A DNA stretch of 64,000 nt from Pseudomonadota bacterium (GTDB lineage Bacteria; Pseudomonadota; Alphaproteobacteria; Micropepsales; Micropepsaceae): positions 62,001 through 126,000 of the forward strand of contig JAFEEQ010000026.1 of the NCBI GenBank assembly GCA_018241025.1, given 5' to 3'. Under the pieces are notes generated by a model. It did not search any database, was not told the DNA's origin, and worked only from the letters and a program-made list of their open reading frames with translations. The position numbers were made by a program, and so were the translations under genes. Positions 14,987 through 23,553 of the stretch are shown here, piece by piece; the first letter of the stretch is position 1; every line of letters begins with the position of its first letter.

Positions 14987-16440
14987 CACGCCGGTTCCTC
15001 ATCGCGATCGCCGTTCTGACGGCGCTGCGCTTCGTGGCCTCCGCGGTCCTGCCGCTGTCGGCCGACGAGGCTTACTACTGGCTGTGGTCGCGCCACCTTG
15101 CGGCCGGCTATTACGATCACCCGCCGGCCATCGCCTGGATCATCCGCGCCGGCACGCTGCTGTTCGGCGCGACGCCGTTCGGCGTGCGGTTCGGCGGGCT
15201 CATGCTTTCCGTGCTGGCGAGCTGGTTCGTCTGGCGCTGCGGCACCATCCTTCTGCGCAGCGAAGAGGCCGGCGCGCGGGCCTGCCTGTACTTCAATCTC
15301 ACGCTCATGGTCTCGGTCGAGGTCCTGGCGGCGACGCCGGATTCGCCGGCCGTCGTGACGGCGGCCGCCGTGTTCTACGGGCTCGCGCGCCTGCATGACA
15401 GCGGCAGCGGACGCTGGTGGCTCGCCGTCGGCCTCGCGGCGGGGCTTGGCCTGCTGTCGAAATACACCGCGCTGTTTCTGGGCGCCGGCATGCTGGTCTG
15501 GCTTCTGCTGTCGCCGAAGGCGCGGCATTGGCTTCTCAGCCCCTGGCCCTATCTCGGCGGCGTGCTCGCGCTGCTGGTCTTTGTGCCAAACCTGCTGTGG
15601 AACGACAGCCATGGCTGGGAGACCTTCGTCTTCCAGTTCGGCCGCATCGCCAGCGGCAGCTTCACGCTGCGCTTCCTGTTCGAATTCCTCGGTGCCCAGC
15701 TCGCGCTGGCGACCCCGTTCATCTTCATCCTGGCGACATTGGTGCTGGCGTTTCACGCGCGGGACCGCGACAGCGCGACCTTCCTTCTGGCCGCGATGGT
15801 GTTTCCTTCGGCGCTCTATTTTCTCATCCATTCGCTGCACGACCGGATCCAGGGCAACTGGCCGTCCTTCCTCTATCCGGCGCTGGCCGTCGCCGCGGCC
15901 GAGGCCTTTGCGCTGACCGATTGGGGGCGCTGGACCGGGCCAGCCTGGCGGGTGTCGCGCAAGCTGGCGACGCCGGTTGCCGCCGTGATGCTGGTCGCGG
16001 TCTATGCGCAGGCCTTGTTCGGCGTGATCCCGCTTGGCCGCGGCGATCCGTTGGCCCGCCTGCTCGCCGTCGGCTTCGGGGACGTGACCCGCCATGTCGG
16101 CGACCTCGCAAAGCGCGAAGGCGCGGCAGGCGTCGTCACCACGGACTATGCCTCGACGGCGTGGTTCTCGTTCTATGACTCCGAGGCCCTGCCGGTGCTC
16201 CAGGCCAACGAGCCCTTTCGCTATGCCGATGCGCCGGTTCCGGATGGAAGGCTGCTGTCGCGGCCGCTGATTTACGTTGCCGAGCAACGGCTCGACCGGC
16301 ACACAAGCCTCGCGGCGCAATTCGCCCGGGTGCAGGAGATCGACCGCTTCGACCGGCTGCGCCACGGAGTTCCCGTCGCGCATTATGTCGTCTACCGGCT
16401 CGATGGCTGGCGCGGCACACGGTTCGGCCGCCTGCCGTAA
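14983..16440 (+). CDS. ArnT/PMT-like glycosyltransferase family 39 integral membrane protein
   Basis: 485 aa with about 11-12 membrane helices. The first loop has the family signature LSADEAYYWLWSRHLAAGYYDHPP, abbreviated here as ADEAYYW...YYDHPP (residues 21-42). Its acidic residue is catalytic in the family, which transfers sugars from polyprenyl phosphate to lipid A, protein or polysaccharide in the periplasm. The ATG overlaps the stop of the GT2-GtrA gene (ATGA), so the pair forms a donor-synthesis and transfer unit. The acceptor is unknown. Confidence 0.88.
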   Translation: MTRRFLIAIAVLTALRFVASAVLPLSADEAYYWLWSRHLAAGYYDHPPAIAWIIRAGTLLFGATPFGVRFGGLMLSVLASWFVWRCGTILLRSEEAGARACLYFNLTLMVSVEVLAATPDSPAVVTAAAVFYGLARLHDSGSGRWWLAVGLAAGLGLLSKYTALFLGAGMLVWLLLSPKARHWLLSPWPYLGGVLALLVFVPNLLWNDSHGWETFVFQFGRIASGSFTLRFLFEFLGAQLALATPFIFILATLVLAFHARDRDSATFLLAAMVFPSALYFLIHSLHDRIQGNWPSFLYPALAVAAAEAFALTDWGRWTGPAWRVSRKLATPVAAVMLVAVYAQALFGVIPLGRGDPLARLLAVGFGDVTRHVGDLAKREGAAGVVTTDYASTAWFSFYDSEALPVLQANEPFRYADAPVPDGRLLSRPLIYVAEQRLDRHTSLAAQFARVQEIDRFDRLRHGVPVAHYVVYRLDGWRGTRFGRLP

Positions 16441-16584
16441 GTCGTTTCAAGATTTGGGAAAAAGGGACGAGCGGACACCCAATACGGGCTGTCGAAGGGG
16501 CTGGGGCGTTCCGGATCGGACGTCCGCTCGCATCAGATAACGCCAGTCCTCAAATCGGGTTGCGGGGACCGGCGAATTTTTTCG

Positions 16585-16758
16585 TCATACCGGCGGCCGG
16601 CCGCGCAGCGCGCCCGAGAAGCCGCTGACGATGAGCAACACGACGAACACGATCAGCAGAACCTTGGCGATCGTCGCCGCGATTCCAGCCAGACCGAAGA
16701 AGCCGAGATATCCGGCGAGAAGCGCCAGAAGTAAAAACAACAGAGCATAACCAAGCAT
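16585..16758 (-). CDS. DUF1328 family small membrane protein
   Basis: 57 aa, two hydrophobic helices ([21 protein letters not shown] at the start, given by its first residues only, then a second helix around [10 protein letters not shown]). This matches DUF1328/YtjA-type proteins, often induced by stress. ATG 16758 is preferred over 16767, whose GGAGAGG would abut the start. An exact EcfG promoter lies 30-54 bases upstream. No gene is seen in 16441-16584. Confidence 0.82.
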   Translation of the reverse strand: MLGYALLFLLLALLAGYLGFFGLAGIAATIAKVLLIVFVVLLIVSGFSGALRGRPPV

Positions 16759-16787
16759 GGATCTCATCCTCTCCCACTCGGGAAGAA

Positions 16788-16812
16788 AACGCTGGCGCTT
16801 GGTGCAAGTTCC
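16788..16812 (-). promoter_or_regulatory. EcfG-type promoter for the DUF1328 gene
   Basis: Minus strand GGAAC (16812-16808), 16 bases, CGTT (16791-16788), an exact consensus match 30 bases before the start codon. Confidence 0.85.
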
Positions 16813-16819
16813 GCTTGTT

Positions 16820-17170
16820 TTACTTGGGCTTGCGGCGCGAGAGGAACATTTCGGCGGCGGCCATCAACCCGGCGCCGGCAATGGCGATCCAGGGCGTCTC
16901 CTTCGCGATGGCGGCGAAAAGCGCGAGCCACAACCCGTTCGAAGGCTGCGGCACGGGTTTGGGCGCGGGGCGGCGCAACAGCAGGATGATGATCGCCCAA
17001 AGAAAGACCGGGCCGACGAAGACGCCGCCGGTCACCGCGGCACCGCCGGCAATGCCGAGCGATGGCGCCAGCGCGGCCGCCATGGCGAAGGCCAACAGGC
17101 CGACGCCGAAGATCACGAGCAGAAGTCCGATAACGGCCAGAACGGCCGTCGCGGCGATACGCGCCCCCAT
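16820..17170 (-). CDS. Phage-holin-superfamily-like small membrane protein
   Basis: 116 aa. A first long hydrophobic segment (about residues 5-35), a second (about 40-65), a Pro-rich loop and a third helix before a basic tail RRKPK. It resembles the actinobacterial-type holin / DUF1469 group that travels with DUF883 proteins, which is what lies immediately upstream. ATG 17170 has GGGAG nine bases before it; a TTG overlapping the upstream stop is the alternative. Role unknown, probably envelope stress. Confidence 0.7.
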   Translation of the reverse strand: MGARIAATAVLAVIGLLLVIFGVGLLAFAMAAALAPSLGIAGGAAVTGGVFVGPVFLWAIIILLLRRPAPKPVPQPSNGLWLALFAAIAKETPWIAIAGAGLMAAAEMFLSRRKPK

Positions 17171-17187
17171 CCGCCCGAGCTCCCGGT

Positions 17188-17544
17188 TCAACGCCGCAGC
17201 AGAAGGGCGAGGAAGGCGCCGACGCCGGCCGCGATCGCGAGCGCGGTCAGAGGCTGCTCGCGCACGGTGACGCGCAGAGCCTCCGCATTCTCGTTGGTCC
17301 ACTCTTCGATGTCTTCGGCCGCCTTGAAGGCGTTCTTGCTCGCGTCCGCCGCAGCTTCTTCGGCGAGCGCATAGGCGCGCTCGGCCATGGCTTCGGCCTT
17401 CTTCACGGCATCGCGGGCCTGGGCCGAGGCCACGCCGCTGACATCGCCGGCGAGGGCCTTGAGGTCCTTTTGAAGCGTGTCCAGATCGCCGCGCAGGGCC
17501 GACAGCCTTGCATCGATGTCTTTGGTCGAACCGCTCGCGCTCAT
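17188..17544 (-). CDS. DUF883 / ElaB-YqjD-like membrane-anchored protein
   Basis: 118 aa. Long amphipathic helical region (residues 8-95; heptad-like spacing in the LSALRGDLDTLQKDLKALAG stretch) and a single C-terminal transmembrane helix followed by LLLRR. The E. coli relatives ElaB and YqjD are stress-induced inner-membrane proteins that bind ribosomes. AGGAGG lies 7 bases before ATG 17544. No EcfG promoter was found upstream. Confidence 0.82.
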   Translation of the reverse strand: MSASGSTKDIDARLSALRGDLDTLQKDLKALAGDVSGVASAQARDAVKKAEAMAERAYALAEEAAADASKNAFKAAEDIEEWTNENAEALRVTVREQPLTALAIAAGVGAFLALLLRR

Positions 17545-17643
17545 GAAAATCCTCCTATGATCCCTGGAATCCGAAAACCCAGGAAGGATGCTGCACAATG
17601 CCCCAAAGTCGGGGGCAAGGGAACTTTTGCCCGCTGCGGCCTT

Positions 17644-18441
17644 TTACGCGGCCTTGCGGGCAGCCGAATGGAAAAACAGCGCCTGCCCGACGGTTGCCTG
17701 GACCGTCTCCGGCAGGAACGGCTTGGCGATCAGATAGGTCGGCTCCGGCCGCTCGCCGGTCAGAAGTTTTTCCGGATAGGCCGTGATGAAGATCACCGGA
17801 ATGTCGAAGCTGTTGAGGATGTCGGCCACGGCATCGATGCCCGATCCGCCTTCGCCGAGATTGATGTCGGCCAGCACGAGGCCGGGCCGCTCGGCATGGG
17901 CCTTGGCGACGGCATCGGCGCGCGAGGCCGCGGTGCCCACCACCTTGTGGCCGAGCTCGGTGACGAGATTCTCGAGATCGAGCGCGATGATCGGCTCGTC
18001 CTCGATGATCAGCACGCGGCTGGCGAGCTGCTGATCGATCGTCTGCTGCGCATCGACAATGGCGCGTTCGACCTCTTCCGAGGTCTCATCGAGAATGAAG
18101 GCGGCCTCTTCGAGGCTGAAGGCCTCGACAGCGGTCAGAAGCAGGGCGGCGCGGCGGTTGGCCTCGAGCGCCGCGAGGCGCGATTCCGGCGTCATCTTGG
18201 CGTCGGCCAAAGTCGGTGTGTTTTCGTCGATATGACCGGAGGCCGTCGACCAGATCGCATGGAACACGCGGTAAAGGCCAACACGCGGCGAGACACCTTC
18301 GACCAGGGCGCGGTCGCCGGCCAGGAGGGCCGACAGCGTCGCCCGGACGTAATTGTCGCCACTTGCCTGGGTACCACACAGCGCACGGGCATAGCGGCGC
18401 AGATAGGGCAGATGGGGAGCAAGCGTTTGCGACATGCTCAT
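17644..18441 (-). CDS. phyR: PhyR, general stress response anti-anti-sigma response regulator
   Basis: 265 aa. The N-terminal sigma-factor-like domain (1-130) is followed by a receiver domain (about 141-260) with Glu147/Asp148, phosphoacceptor Asp192 (LADINL), Thr220 and Lys240 (AKPF). When phosphorylated, PhyR binds NepR and frees EcfG. It is divergent from nepR-ecfG in the usual arrangement. A near-consensus EcfG promoter lies upstream, giving positive feedback. Confidence 0.96.
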   Translation of the reverse strand: MSMSQTLAPHLPYLRRYARALCGTQASGDNYVRATLSALLAGDRALVEGVSPRVGLYRVFHAIWSTASGHIDENTPTLADAKMTPESRLAALEANRRAALLLTAVEAFSLEEAAFILDETSEEVERAIVDAQQTIDQQLASRVLIIEDEPIIALDLENLVTELGHKVVGTAASRADAVAKAHAERPGLVLADINLGEGGSGIDAVADILNSFDIPVIFITAYPEKLLTGERPEPTYLIAKPFLPETVQATVGQALFFHSAARKAA

Positions 18442-18485
18442 GGTGTCCGGCTCCTTCGCAGCACTTCAGGGGTTACAGGGCTGGG

Positions 18486-18510
18486 AATGCTCATTGTGCG
18501 GAAAAGTTCC
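18486..18510 (-). promoter_or_regulatory. Near-consensus EcfG promoter for phyR
   Basis: Minus strand GGAAC (18510-18506), 16 bases, CATT (18489-18486). One base differs from CGTT. It would start transcription about 38 bases before the phyR ATG. Confidence 0.55.
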
Positions 18511-18518
18511 ATTCGAAG

Positions 18519-18543
18519 GGAACCATTGAAAGATGAAGACGTT
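18519..18543 (+). promoter_or_regulatory. EcfG promoter P1 of nepR-ecfG
   Basis: GGAAC (18519-18523), 16 bases, CGTT (18540-18543), exact consensus, 85 bases before the nepR start. Confidence 0.85.
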
Positions 18544-18556
18544 GCCAATCTGATCG

Positions 18557-18581
18557 GGAACAGGTGGGCGTAAGGTTCGTT
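18557..18581 (+). promoter_or_regulatory. EcfG promoter P2 of nepR-ecfG
   Basis: GGAAC (18557-18561), 16 bases, CGTT (18578-18581), exact consensus, 38 bases downstream of P1 in the same direction and 47 bases before the nepR start. Confidence 0.88.
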
Positions 18582-18628
18582 GTAAGGGTCTGAAATTACT
18601 TCGTAATCGTCCTTTGCAGGAGATAACC

Positions 18629-18847
18629 TTGTCAGGCGCGCCGCAACAGCGGGACAGGAACGTGTCCAACGAGCAGAACAACAATCGTGAAAAGGCGCGG
18701 GCCATCCGTGCCCGCCAGCGGGTCATCGGCCGTGAGCTTCGCCGCATGTATGACGGCGTCGCACAGGAGCCCGTCCCGGACGATTTCCTCAAGCTTCTCG
18801 AGGAAATCGATGCCAAGAACGGTGGAAAGGGGGGCACGTCGCAATGA
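18629..18847 (+). CDS. nepR: NepR anti-sigma factor
   Basis: 72 aa from a TTG start at 18629, which has AGGAG six bases upstream; a GTG at 18662 is the alternative start. The conserved NepR block is IGRELRRMYDGVAQEPVPDD followed by FLKLLEEID (about residues 30-60), which folds into the two helices that clamp EcfG or PhyR. The stop overlaps the ecfG start (ATGA), so the two are translated in a fixed ratio. Confidence 0.92.
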   Translation: MSGAPQQRDRNVSNEQNNNREKARAIRARQRVIGRELRRMYDGVAQEPVPDDFLKLLEEIDAKNGGKGGTSQ

Positions 18848-19485
18848 CCGCGCACCATGCCCCCCATCCGCACACGCCGACCGCACAGGCCGGCGGGGAC
18901 ACCTTCCGGACAGACCTTCTGGCGCTGATCCCCTTCCTGCGCGCCTTCGCCCGCTCGCTTTGCGGCAACGCGGAGAGCGCGGACGATCTCGCCCAGGAAG
19001 CCCTGGTCAAAGCCTGGCAGTCGCGCGACTCGTTCGTGCCCGGCACCAATCTCAAGGCCTGGCTGTTCACCATTTTGCGCAACCAGTTCTACTCCGACCG
19101 CCGCCGCGCCTGGCGTCAGGCGCCATGGGATCAGGATGCGGCCGAACGTATTCCGGGCGGCAGCCAGGACCAGAACTGGTCCGCGGACCTGTCCGACACG
19201 GCGCGTGCCCTGCGCACGCTGACCGACGAGCAGCGCGAGGCGCTCATACTGGTCGGCGCCGGCGGTTTCTCGTATGAGGACGCGGCCGAGATTTGTCACT
19301 GTGCCGTCGGCACGGTGAAGAGCCGTGTGGCGCGGGCGCGAAAGGCGCTGATCGCCATTCTCGACGGCGACGAGGCATTGCCGGCGTCCGACAGACCGGC
19401 CGAAGGAGAGGCCGCTCGTGAGATCATGGCGCAACTGGATCGCCTCGCGCCGCGGCATCGCGGGGACAAGGACTCCGGAGACTGA
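18844..19485 (+). CDS. ecfG: EcfG general stress ECF sigma factor
   Basis: 213 aa. Region 2 (about residues 25-90: ADDLAQEALVKAW, then FTILRNQFYS) and region 4 (about 115-165: LTDEQREALILV, GAVGTVKSRVARAR in the HTH) are both present. It should recognise GGAAC-N16-CGTT, the sequence found twice before its own operon and at several small genes 2-6 kb away. The C-terminus is extended, and its last 68 bases overlap the start of the kinase gene. Confidence 0.95.
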   Translation: MTAHHAPHPHTPTAQAGGDTFRTDLLALIPFLRAFARSLCGNAESADDLAQEALVKAWQSRDSFVPGTNLKAWLFTILRNQFYSDRRRAWRQAPWDQDAAERIPGGSQDQNWSADLSDTARALRTLTDEQREALILVGAGGFSYEDAAEICHCAVGTVKSRVARARKALIAILDGDEALPASDRPAEGEAAREIMAQLDRLAPRHRGDKDSGD

Positions 19486-21169
19486 GCGGAGCTGGCCGCT
19501 CCGCGTCAAACTTCTCCTCTGGGTCACATTCGCCCTTCTGCCCATCGCCATCGTCTCGATCCTTCAGGGCATCGAGCGTGCGCGGCTCGATGTCGACGAT
19601 GTGCACGAAAGGCTGGTGCAATCGGCGCGCAGCGCGGCGGAGGATGAAGCGAACCTGCTTGCCTCCGCCGAGCAGATCGTCCGCGCGCTGGCGAATATCT
19701 CGGCGGTGCGCCATGCGTCGGCGGATTGCGACGGCATCCTCGCCGACGCTCTCGTCGGCGTGAAGTATTTCAGCAGCATCAGCCGCATCGATCGCAATGG
19801 CCGCATCGCCTGTGCCGCGCTGCCGTCTTTTCGCGGCGTCGACGCTTCACACCGGCCGTTCTTCCAGCGTGCGCGGACGGCGAACGGATTCATCGTCAGC
19901 GGCCAGATCCAGAGCATGGTCCTGCACAAGCCGGTGATTTCCGGCATGCTGCCGCTGCACGACGCGAAGGGCAATTTCGACGGCGCACTGTCGATCGTGC
20001 TCGAGATTCACTGGTTCGACTTTCTGGTTCAGGCGCACAGCCCGCAGCCCGGCGCCGTCGTGTTCATCTACGACAATGAAGGTCACGTTCTCGCCTCGAA
20101 CGACGACGACGTCTCCGACGCGCTGCTCCGTTCGACCAAAGGACTGCCGAGCTCGTTGCATTCGGGCAAGGACGCGAGCGGCGAAGCCTGGACCTATGCG
20201 TCGGCCCGCCTGCGCAACGGCGCGATCAACGTCGCCTATGCGATGCGGGAACGGCGGCTGTTCGGCTCGACCTATCTGCATGTCGGCGTCGACTTCCTGA
20301 TGCCGATCCTGATGATCGGCCTCGCCTGGGCCGGCATCTGGTTCGCCACCGAGCGCCAGGTGACGCAGTGGATCGCCTATCTGCGCCGGATCTCCGCCGC
20401 CTATCGCAGCGGTCACTACGCCATCCGGCCGCAGCTCGACGGCGCGGCGAGCGAATTCCGCGCGCTCGGCGAGGGGATGTCGGAGATGGCCGATGCGATC
20501 CAGGATCGCGACCGGCGCCTGCGCGATGCGTTGACGCAGAAATCCCTCCTCATCCGCGAGATCCATCACCGGGTGAAGAACAATCTCCAGATCGTGATGA
20601 GCCTGCTCAGCCTTCAGGCCGGGCAGATCAAGGAGCCCGGCGCACGCGAGGCACTGATGCAGGCGCAGGTGCGCATCAATGCACTCGCACTCGTGCACCG
20701 CATCCTGCACGAGATCGAAGACCAGACGACCATCGACCTGAAGCGCCTGCTGCACGAGCTCGTGCACCAGATCACCGAAGGGATGCGCGGCGAGGAAACG
20801 GGAATCCGGGTCGTCGAAGACCTCGTGCCGCGCGAGGTCTCCGGCGACGTGGCGGTGCCGCTCGCTCTGTTCACCGTCGAAGCGCTGACGAATATCTTCA
20901 AATATGCGTTCCCGCCGGGTCGTGGCGGCACGATTTCCATCGCGCTGGTACCGATTGCCGGAGGCAAACTCAGACTCGAAATCGGCGACGATGGCGTCGG
21001 CTTCGAGGAAGCGTCGCCGCGCGGCGGAATCGGTACGCGTCTCATCCGTACCTTCGGACAGCAGATCGGCGGCGTCTCCACACTCGAGACCGCGCCCGGC
21101 AAGGGAACACGCGTCGCCGTGGAGTTTTGCGATCCCGCGCTCGAGGGCGGTTCCGGCAGGAACAATTGA
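19418..21169 (+). CDS. HisKA_2-type sensor histidine kinase, PhyK-like
   Basis: 583 aa. A membrane helix (about 29-50), a periplasmic sensor segment of roughly 240 residues of dCache-like type with VSGQIQSMVLHKPVISG, a second helix (about 290-310) and a HAMP-like linker. The HisKA_2 dimerisation box EIHHRVKNNLQ follows (His384 is the likely phosphoacceptor), then an ATPase domain with EALTNIFKYAF and DDGVGF. Kinases of this family phosphorylate PhyR. GTG 19418 has AAGGAGAG 7 bases upstream, inside ecfG. Confidence 0.9.
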   Translation: MRSWRNWIASRRGIAGTRTPETERSWPLRVKLLLWVTFALLPIAIVSILQGIERARLDVDDVHERLVQSARSAAEDEANLLASAEQIVRALANISAVRHASADCDGILADALVGVKYFSSISRIDRNGRIACAALPSFRGVDASHRPFFQRARTANGFIVSGQIQSMVLHKPVISGMLPLHDAKGNFDGALSIVLEIHWFDFLVQAHSPQPGAVVFIYDNEGHVLASNDDDVSDALLRSTKGLPSSLHSGKDASGEAWTYASARLRNGAINVAYAMRERRLFGSTYLHVGVDFLMPILMIGLAWAGIWFATERQVTQWIAYLRRISAAYRSGHYAIRPQLDGAASEFRALGEGMSEMADAIQDRDRRLRDALTQKSLLIREIHHRVKNNLQIVMSLLSLQAGQIKEPGAREALMQAQVRINALALVHRILHEIEDQTTIDLKRLLHELVHQITEGMRGEETGIRVVEDLVPREVSGDVAVPLALFTVEALTNIFKYAFPPGRGGTISIALVPIAGGKLRLEIGDDGVGFEEASPRGGIGTRLIRTFGQQIGGVSTLETAPGKGTRVAVEFCDPALEGGSGRNN

Positions 21170-21233
21170 ACGGCCTTTCGCGCCCTTCGTTGAATCAGCG
21201 GGCGTAACGCCCCATCAACAGAAGGAGCCAAAC

Positions 21234-21386
21234 ATGGCCAACCAGGACAACAGGAACCAGCCGCAGCCGAACCAGACGCAGCGCGAGGCGCAGCAGCAGG
21301 ATCGCGACCGCGATACCCAGAAGCAGAACCCGCAGTTCCAGCCCGGCAAGCAGCAGCCGGAAAAGACTGCGCCGCAGCGTCACTAA
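21234..21386 (+). CDS. Very hydrophilic Gln/Asn-rich 50-aa protein
   Basis: The whole sequence is Gln, Asn, Arg, Asp and Pro with no hydrophobic core (DNRNQPQPNQTQREAQQQDR is its first third), so it is surely disordered. AGAAGGAGCC is an excellent ribosome site 5 bases before ATG 21234, and a textbook terminator follows the stop, so it is a real gene. Unknown function; hydrophilin-like desiccation or stress protection is a fair guess from composition and position beside the stress regulators. Confidence 0.8.
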   Translation: MANQDNRNQPQPNQTQREAQQQDRDRDTQKQNPQFQPGKQQPEKTAPQRH

Positions 21387-21402
21387 GGCGCGCGTCACGG
21401 CG

Positions 21403-21432
21403 AAAGGCCGGCCCGGCAGGGCCGGCCTTTTT
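21403..21432 (+). terminator. Intrinsic terminator of the stress operon
   Basis: AAAGGCCGGCCC (21403-21414), loop GGCA, GGGCCGGCCTTT (21419-21430) then TT. A 12-bp perfect stem 17 bases after the stop of the 50-aa gene. Confidence 0.92.
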
Positions 21433-21507
21433 GCATATCTGAACGATTGTTTCGCCGCGCCGCACGGCGCATAAGCTGTCCGCAGATTTCTAGGCGGAAA
21501 GCAATTC

Positions 21508-22911
21508 ATGGCGGAGAGTTTCGACGCCGTCGTCATCGGCGGCGGTCCCGGCGGCTACAATGCGGCAATCCGGCTCGGTCAGCTCGGCCTGAAGACCGCC
21601 TGCATCGACAAGCGCGGAACATTCGGCGGCACCTGCCTGAACATCGGCTGCATCCCCTCCAAGGCGCTGCTCCATGCCAGCGAAAGATTTGCCGAAGCGC
21701 GCGATCATTTTCCCAAGCTCGGCATCAAGGCCGAGGTCTCGCTCGATCTGCCGGCGATGATGGCGCAGAAGGACAAGGTCGTCGGCGAGCTGACCAAGGG
21801 TGTCGAATTCCTGCTCAAGAAGGCGAAGTCGGAGGCCATCGTCGGCGAGGGCCGCGTCGTCGCGCCCGGCAAGGTCGAGGTGAAAGGCAGGGACGGCACG
21901 CTCCGCACGCTGGAGACCAGGCACATCATCGTTGCCACCGGTTCCGAGGTCGCGATGCTGCCCGGCGTGACCATCGACGAAGACCGCATCGTCTCGTCCA
22001 CCGGCGCGCTGGCGCTGAAGGAGGTGCCGAAGCGGCTCCTGGTCGTCGGCGGCGGCTATATCGGGCTCGAACTCGGTTCGGTGTGGCGCCGTCTCGGCAG
22101 CCAGGTGACGGTGGTCGAATTCCTCGACCGCATCACGCCGGGTCTCGATGGCGAGATCGGCAAGAACTTCCAGCGCATCCTCGCCAAGCAGGGGATGAAA
22201 TTCCAGCTCTCGACCAAGGTCGTCGGCGTCGAGAAGAAAAAGGATTCGCTCGCGGTGACGGTCGAGCCGGCGGCGGGCGGCGAGAAGTCGGTGATCGAGA
22301 CCGATGTCATGCTGGTCTCGATCGGGCGGCGTCCCTTTGTCGACAATCTCGGCCTCGCCGATGCCGGCGTGAAGCTCGACGGCCGCGGCCGGGTGATCAC
22401 CGATGCGCATTATGCGACGAATGTCGCCGGCATCTGGGCGATCGGCGATTGCCGCGAAGGGCCGATGCTGGCGCACAAGGCCGAGGATGAAGCCGTCGCC
22501 TGCGCCGAGCGCATCGCGGGCAAGGCGGGGCATGTGAACTACGACGCGATCCCCGCCGTGGTCTACACCGCGCCAGAAGTCGCCAGCGTCGGCAAGACCG
22601 AGGAAGAACTGAAGGCCGCCGGCATCGCCTACAAGGTCGGAAAATTCCCCTTCACCGCCAATGCGCGCGCCAAGACCATCGCCGCGACCGACGGCTTCGC
22701 CAAGGTGATCGCCGATGCGAAGACCGACCAGGTCTATGGCGTCCATATCCTGGGCGCCGAGGCCGGCAACATGATCGCAGAGGCGGCGCTCGCCATCGAG
22801 TTCGGCGCGTCCTCGGAAGACATCGCCCGCACCAGCCACGCCCACCCGACCCTGACCGAAGCCGTCCGCCAGGCGGCGATGGGCGTCGAGGGCTGGACGA
22901 TGCAGATGTGA
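21508..22911 (+). CDS. lpdA: Dihydrolipoyl dehydrogenase (E3)
   Basis: 467 aa flavoprotein that reoxidises lipoamide in 2-oxo-acid dehydrogenase complexes. FAD-binding GGGPGGYNAA (11-20), redox-active Cys43 and Cys48 (GGTCLNIGCIPSK), NAD-binding GGGYIGLELGSVWRRLG, the second FAD motif AIGDC, and the C-terminal HAHPTLTEA with the catalytic His are all present. It stands alone, without E1 or E2 genes. Confidence 0.95.
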   Translation: MAESFDAVVIGGGPGGYNAAIRLGQLGLKTACIDKRGTFGGTCLNIGCIPSKALLHASERFAEARDHFPKLGIKAEVSLDLPAMMAQKDKVVGELTKGVEFLLKKAKSEAIVGEGRVVAPGKVEVKGRDGTLRTLETRHIIVATGSEVAMLPGVTIDEDRIVSSTGALALKEVPKRLLVVGGGYIGLELGSVWRRLGSQVTVVEFLDRITPGLDGEIGKNFQRILAKQGMKFQLSTKVVGVEKKKDSLAVTVEPAAGGEKSVIETDVMLVSIGRRPFVDNLGLADAGVKLDGRGRVITDAHYATNVAGIWAIGDCREGPMLAHKAEDEAVACAERIAGKAGHVNYDAIPAVVYTAPEVASVGKTEEELKAAGIAYKVGKFPFTANARAKTIAATDGFAKVIADAKTDQVYGVHILGAEAGNMIAEAALAIEFGASSEDIARTSHAHPTLTEAVRQAAMGVEGWTMQM

Positions 22912-22942
22912 CGGCTGGACGGGGCAACCAACCTCCATCACC

Positions 22943-22968
22943 ATGGCCGGGCTTGACCCGGCCACCCA
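22943..22968. repeat. Dispersed palindromic intergenic repeat (type R1)
   Basis: GGCCGGG-CTTGA-CCCGGCC hairpin with ATGG and CACC flanks. The same unit recurs at 56166-56190 in this window. Variant GGCCGGC-type hairpins lie at 23042-23065 and 47519-47544. Confidence 0.7.
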
Positions 22969-23085
22969 GTAGGCGCGAAGCGCCGACAGAAAATTTATAC
23001 GCGGTACCGAGTCATTGGCGCGCGGACGCGCGCCTGCTGGTTGGCCGGCTCGGTGGCCGGCCATGGTGAATTAGGGGTGGTGTCT

Positions 23086-23553
23086 GTGCGCAAGCCTGCC
23101 TGCTCATCGCTGACCCTGACCATCCGCACCGCGCGGTCCGCGGCGGAGATCGACGAGGCTGCGGCGCTCTATGTCCGCAGCGGGCGGCACGGGTTCACCT
23201 GGCGGCCGCCGGAGCATTTCCAGGAAGAGGATTTCCGCCGCTTCGCCCAGGATGAAGAGGTCTGGCTGGCGCTGATGGGCGAGGCGCCGGTCGGCATCCT
23301 CGCGCTCTATGCGCCGGAGAACTTCATCCATTGCCTCTATGTCGATCCCGATGCGCAGCGTCTCGGCGTCGCCCGCGCGCTCGTCGCGCATGTGCGCAAG
23401 GCCGTGGCTGCGCCGCTGACGCTCAAGCTCGACGTGCCGAACCGCCGCGCCATCGCGTTCTATGAAGCGACCGGATGGGAGCGCATGACCGGTCTCGACG
23501 ACCAGGGCGTCGACGACATGGGCATCAAGTGGGCGCGCTATCGCCTGGCCTAG
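23086..23553 (+). CDS. GNAT family N-acetyltransferase
   Basis: 155 aa. The acetyl-CoA site is clear: LYVDPDAQRLGVARALVAHV (Q/RxxGxG/A variant) followed by LDVPNRRAIAFYEATGWERM, which is motif B. The substrate is unknown. The start is uncertain: GTG 23086 has AGGGG eight bases upstream; GTG codons at 23077 and 23080 are alternatives. The 3' end overlaps the converging FAD monooxygenase by 29 bases. Confidence 0.8.
   Translation: MRKPACSSLTLTIRTARSAAEIDEAAALYVRSGRHGFTWRPPEHFQEEDFRRFAQDEEVWLALMGEAPVGILALYAPENFIHCLYVDPDAQRLGVARALVAHVRKAVAAPLTLKLDVPNRRAIAFYEATGWERMTGLDDQGVDDMGIKWARYRLA

Noticed and set aside
21100..21233. EcfG promoter for the 50-aa gene
   Set aside because: GGAAC is present near 21155, but no CGTT follows at 16 or 17 bases; the nearest is about 24 bases away.
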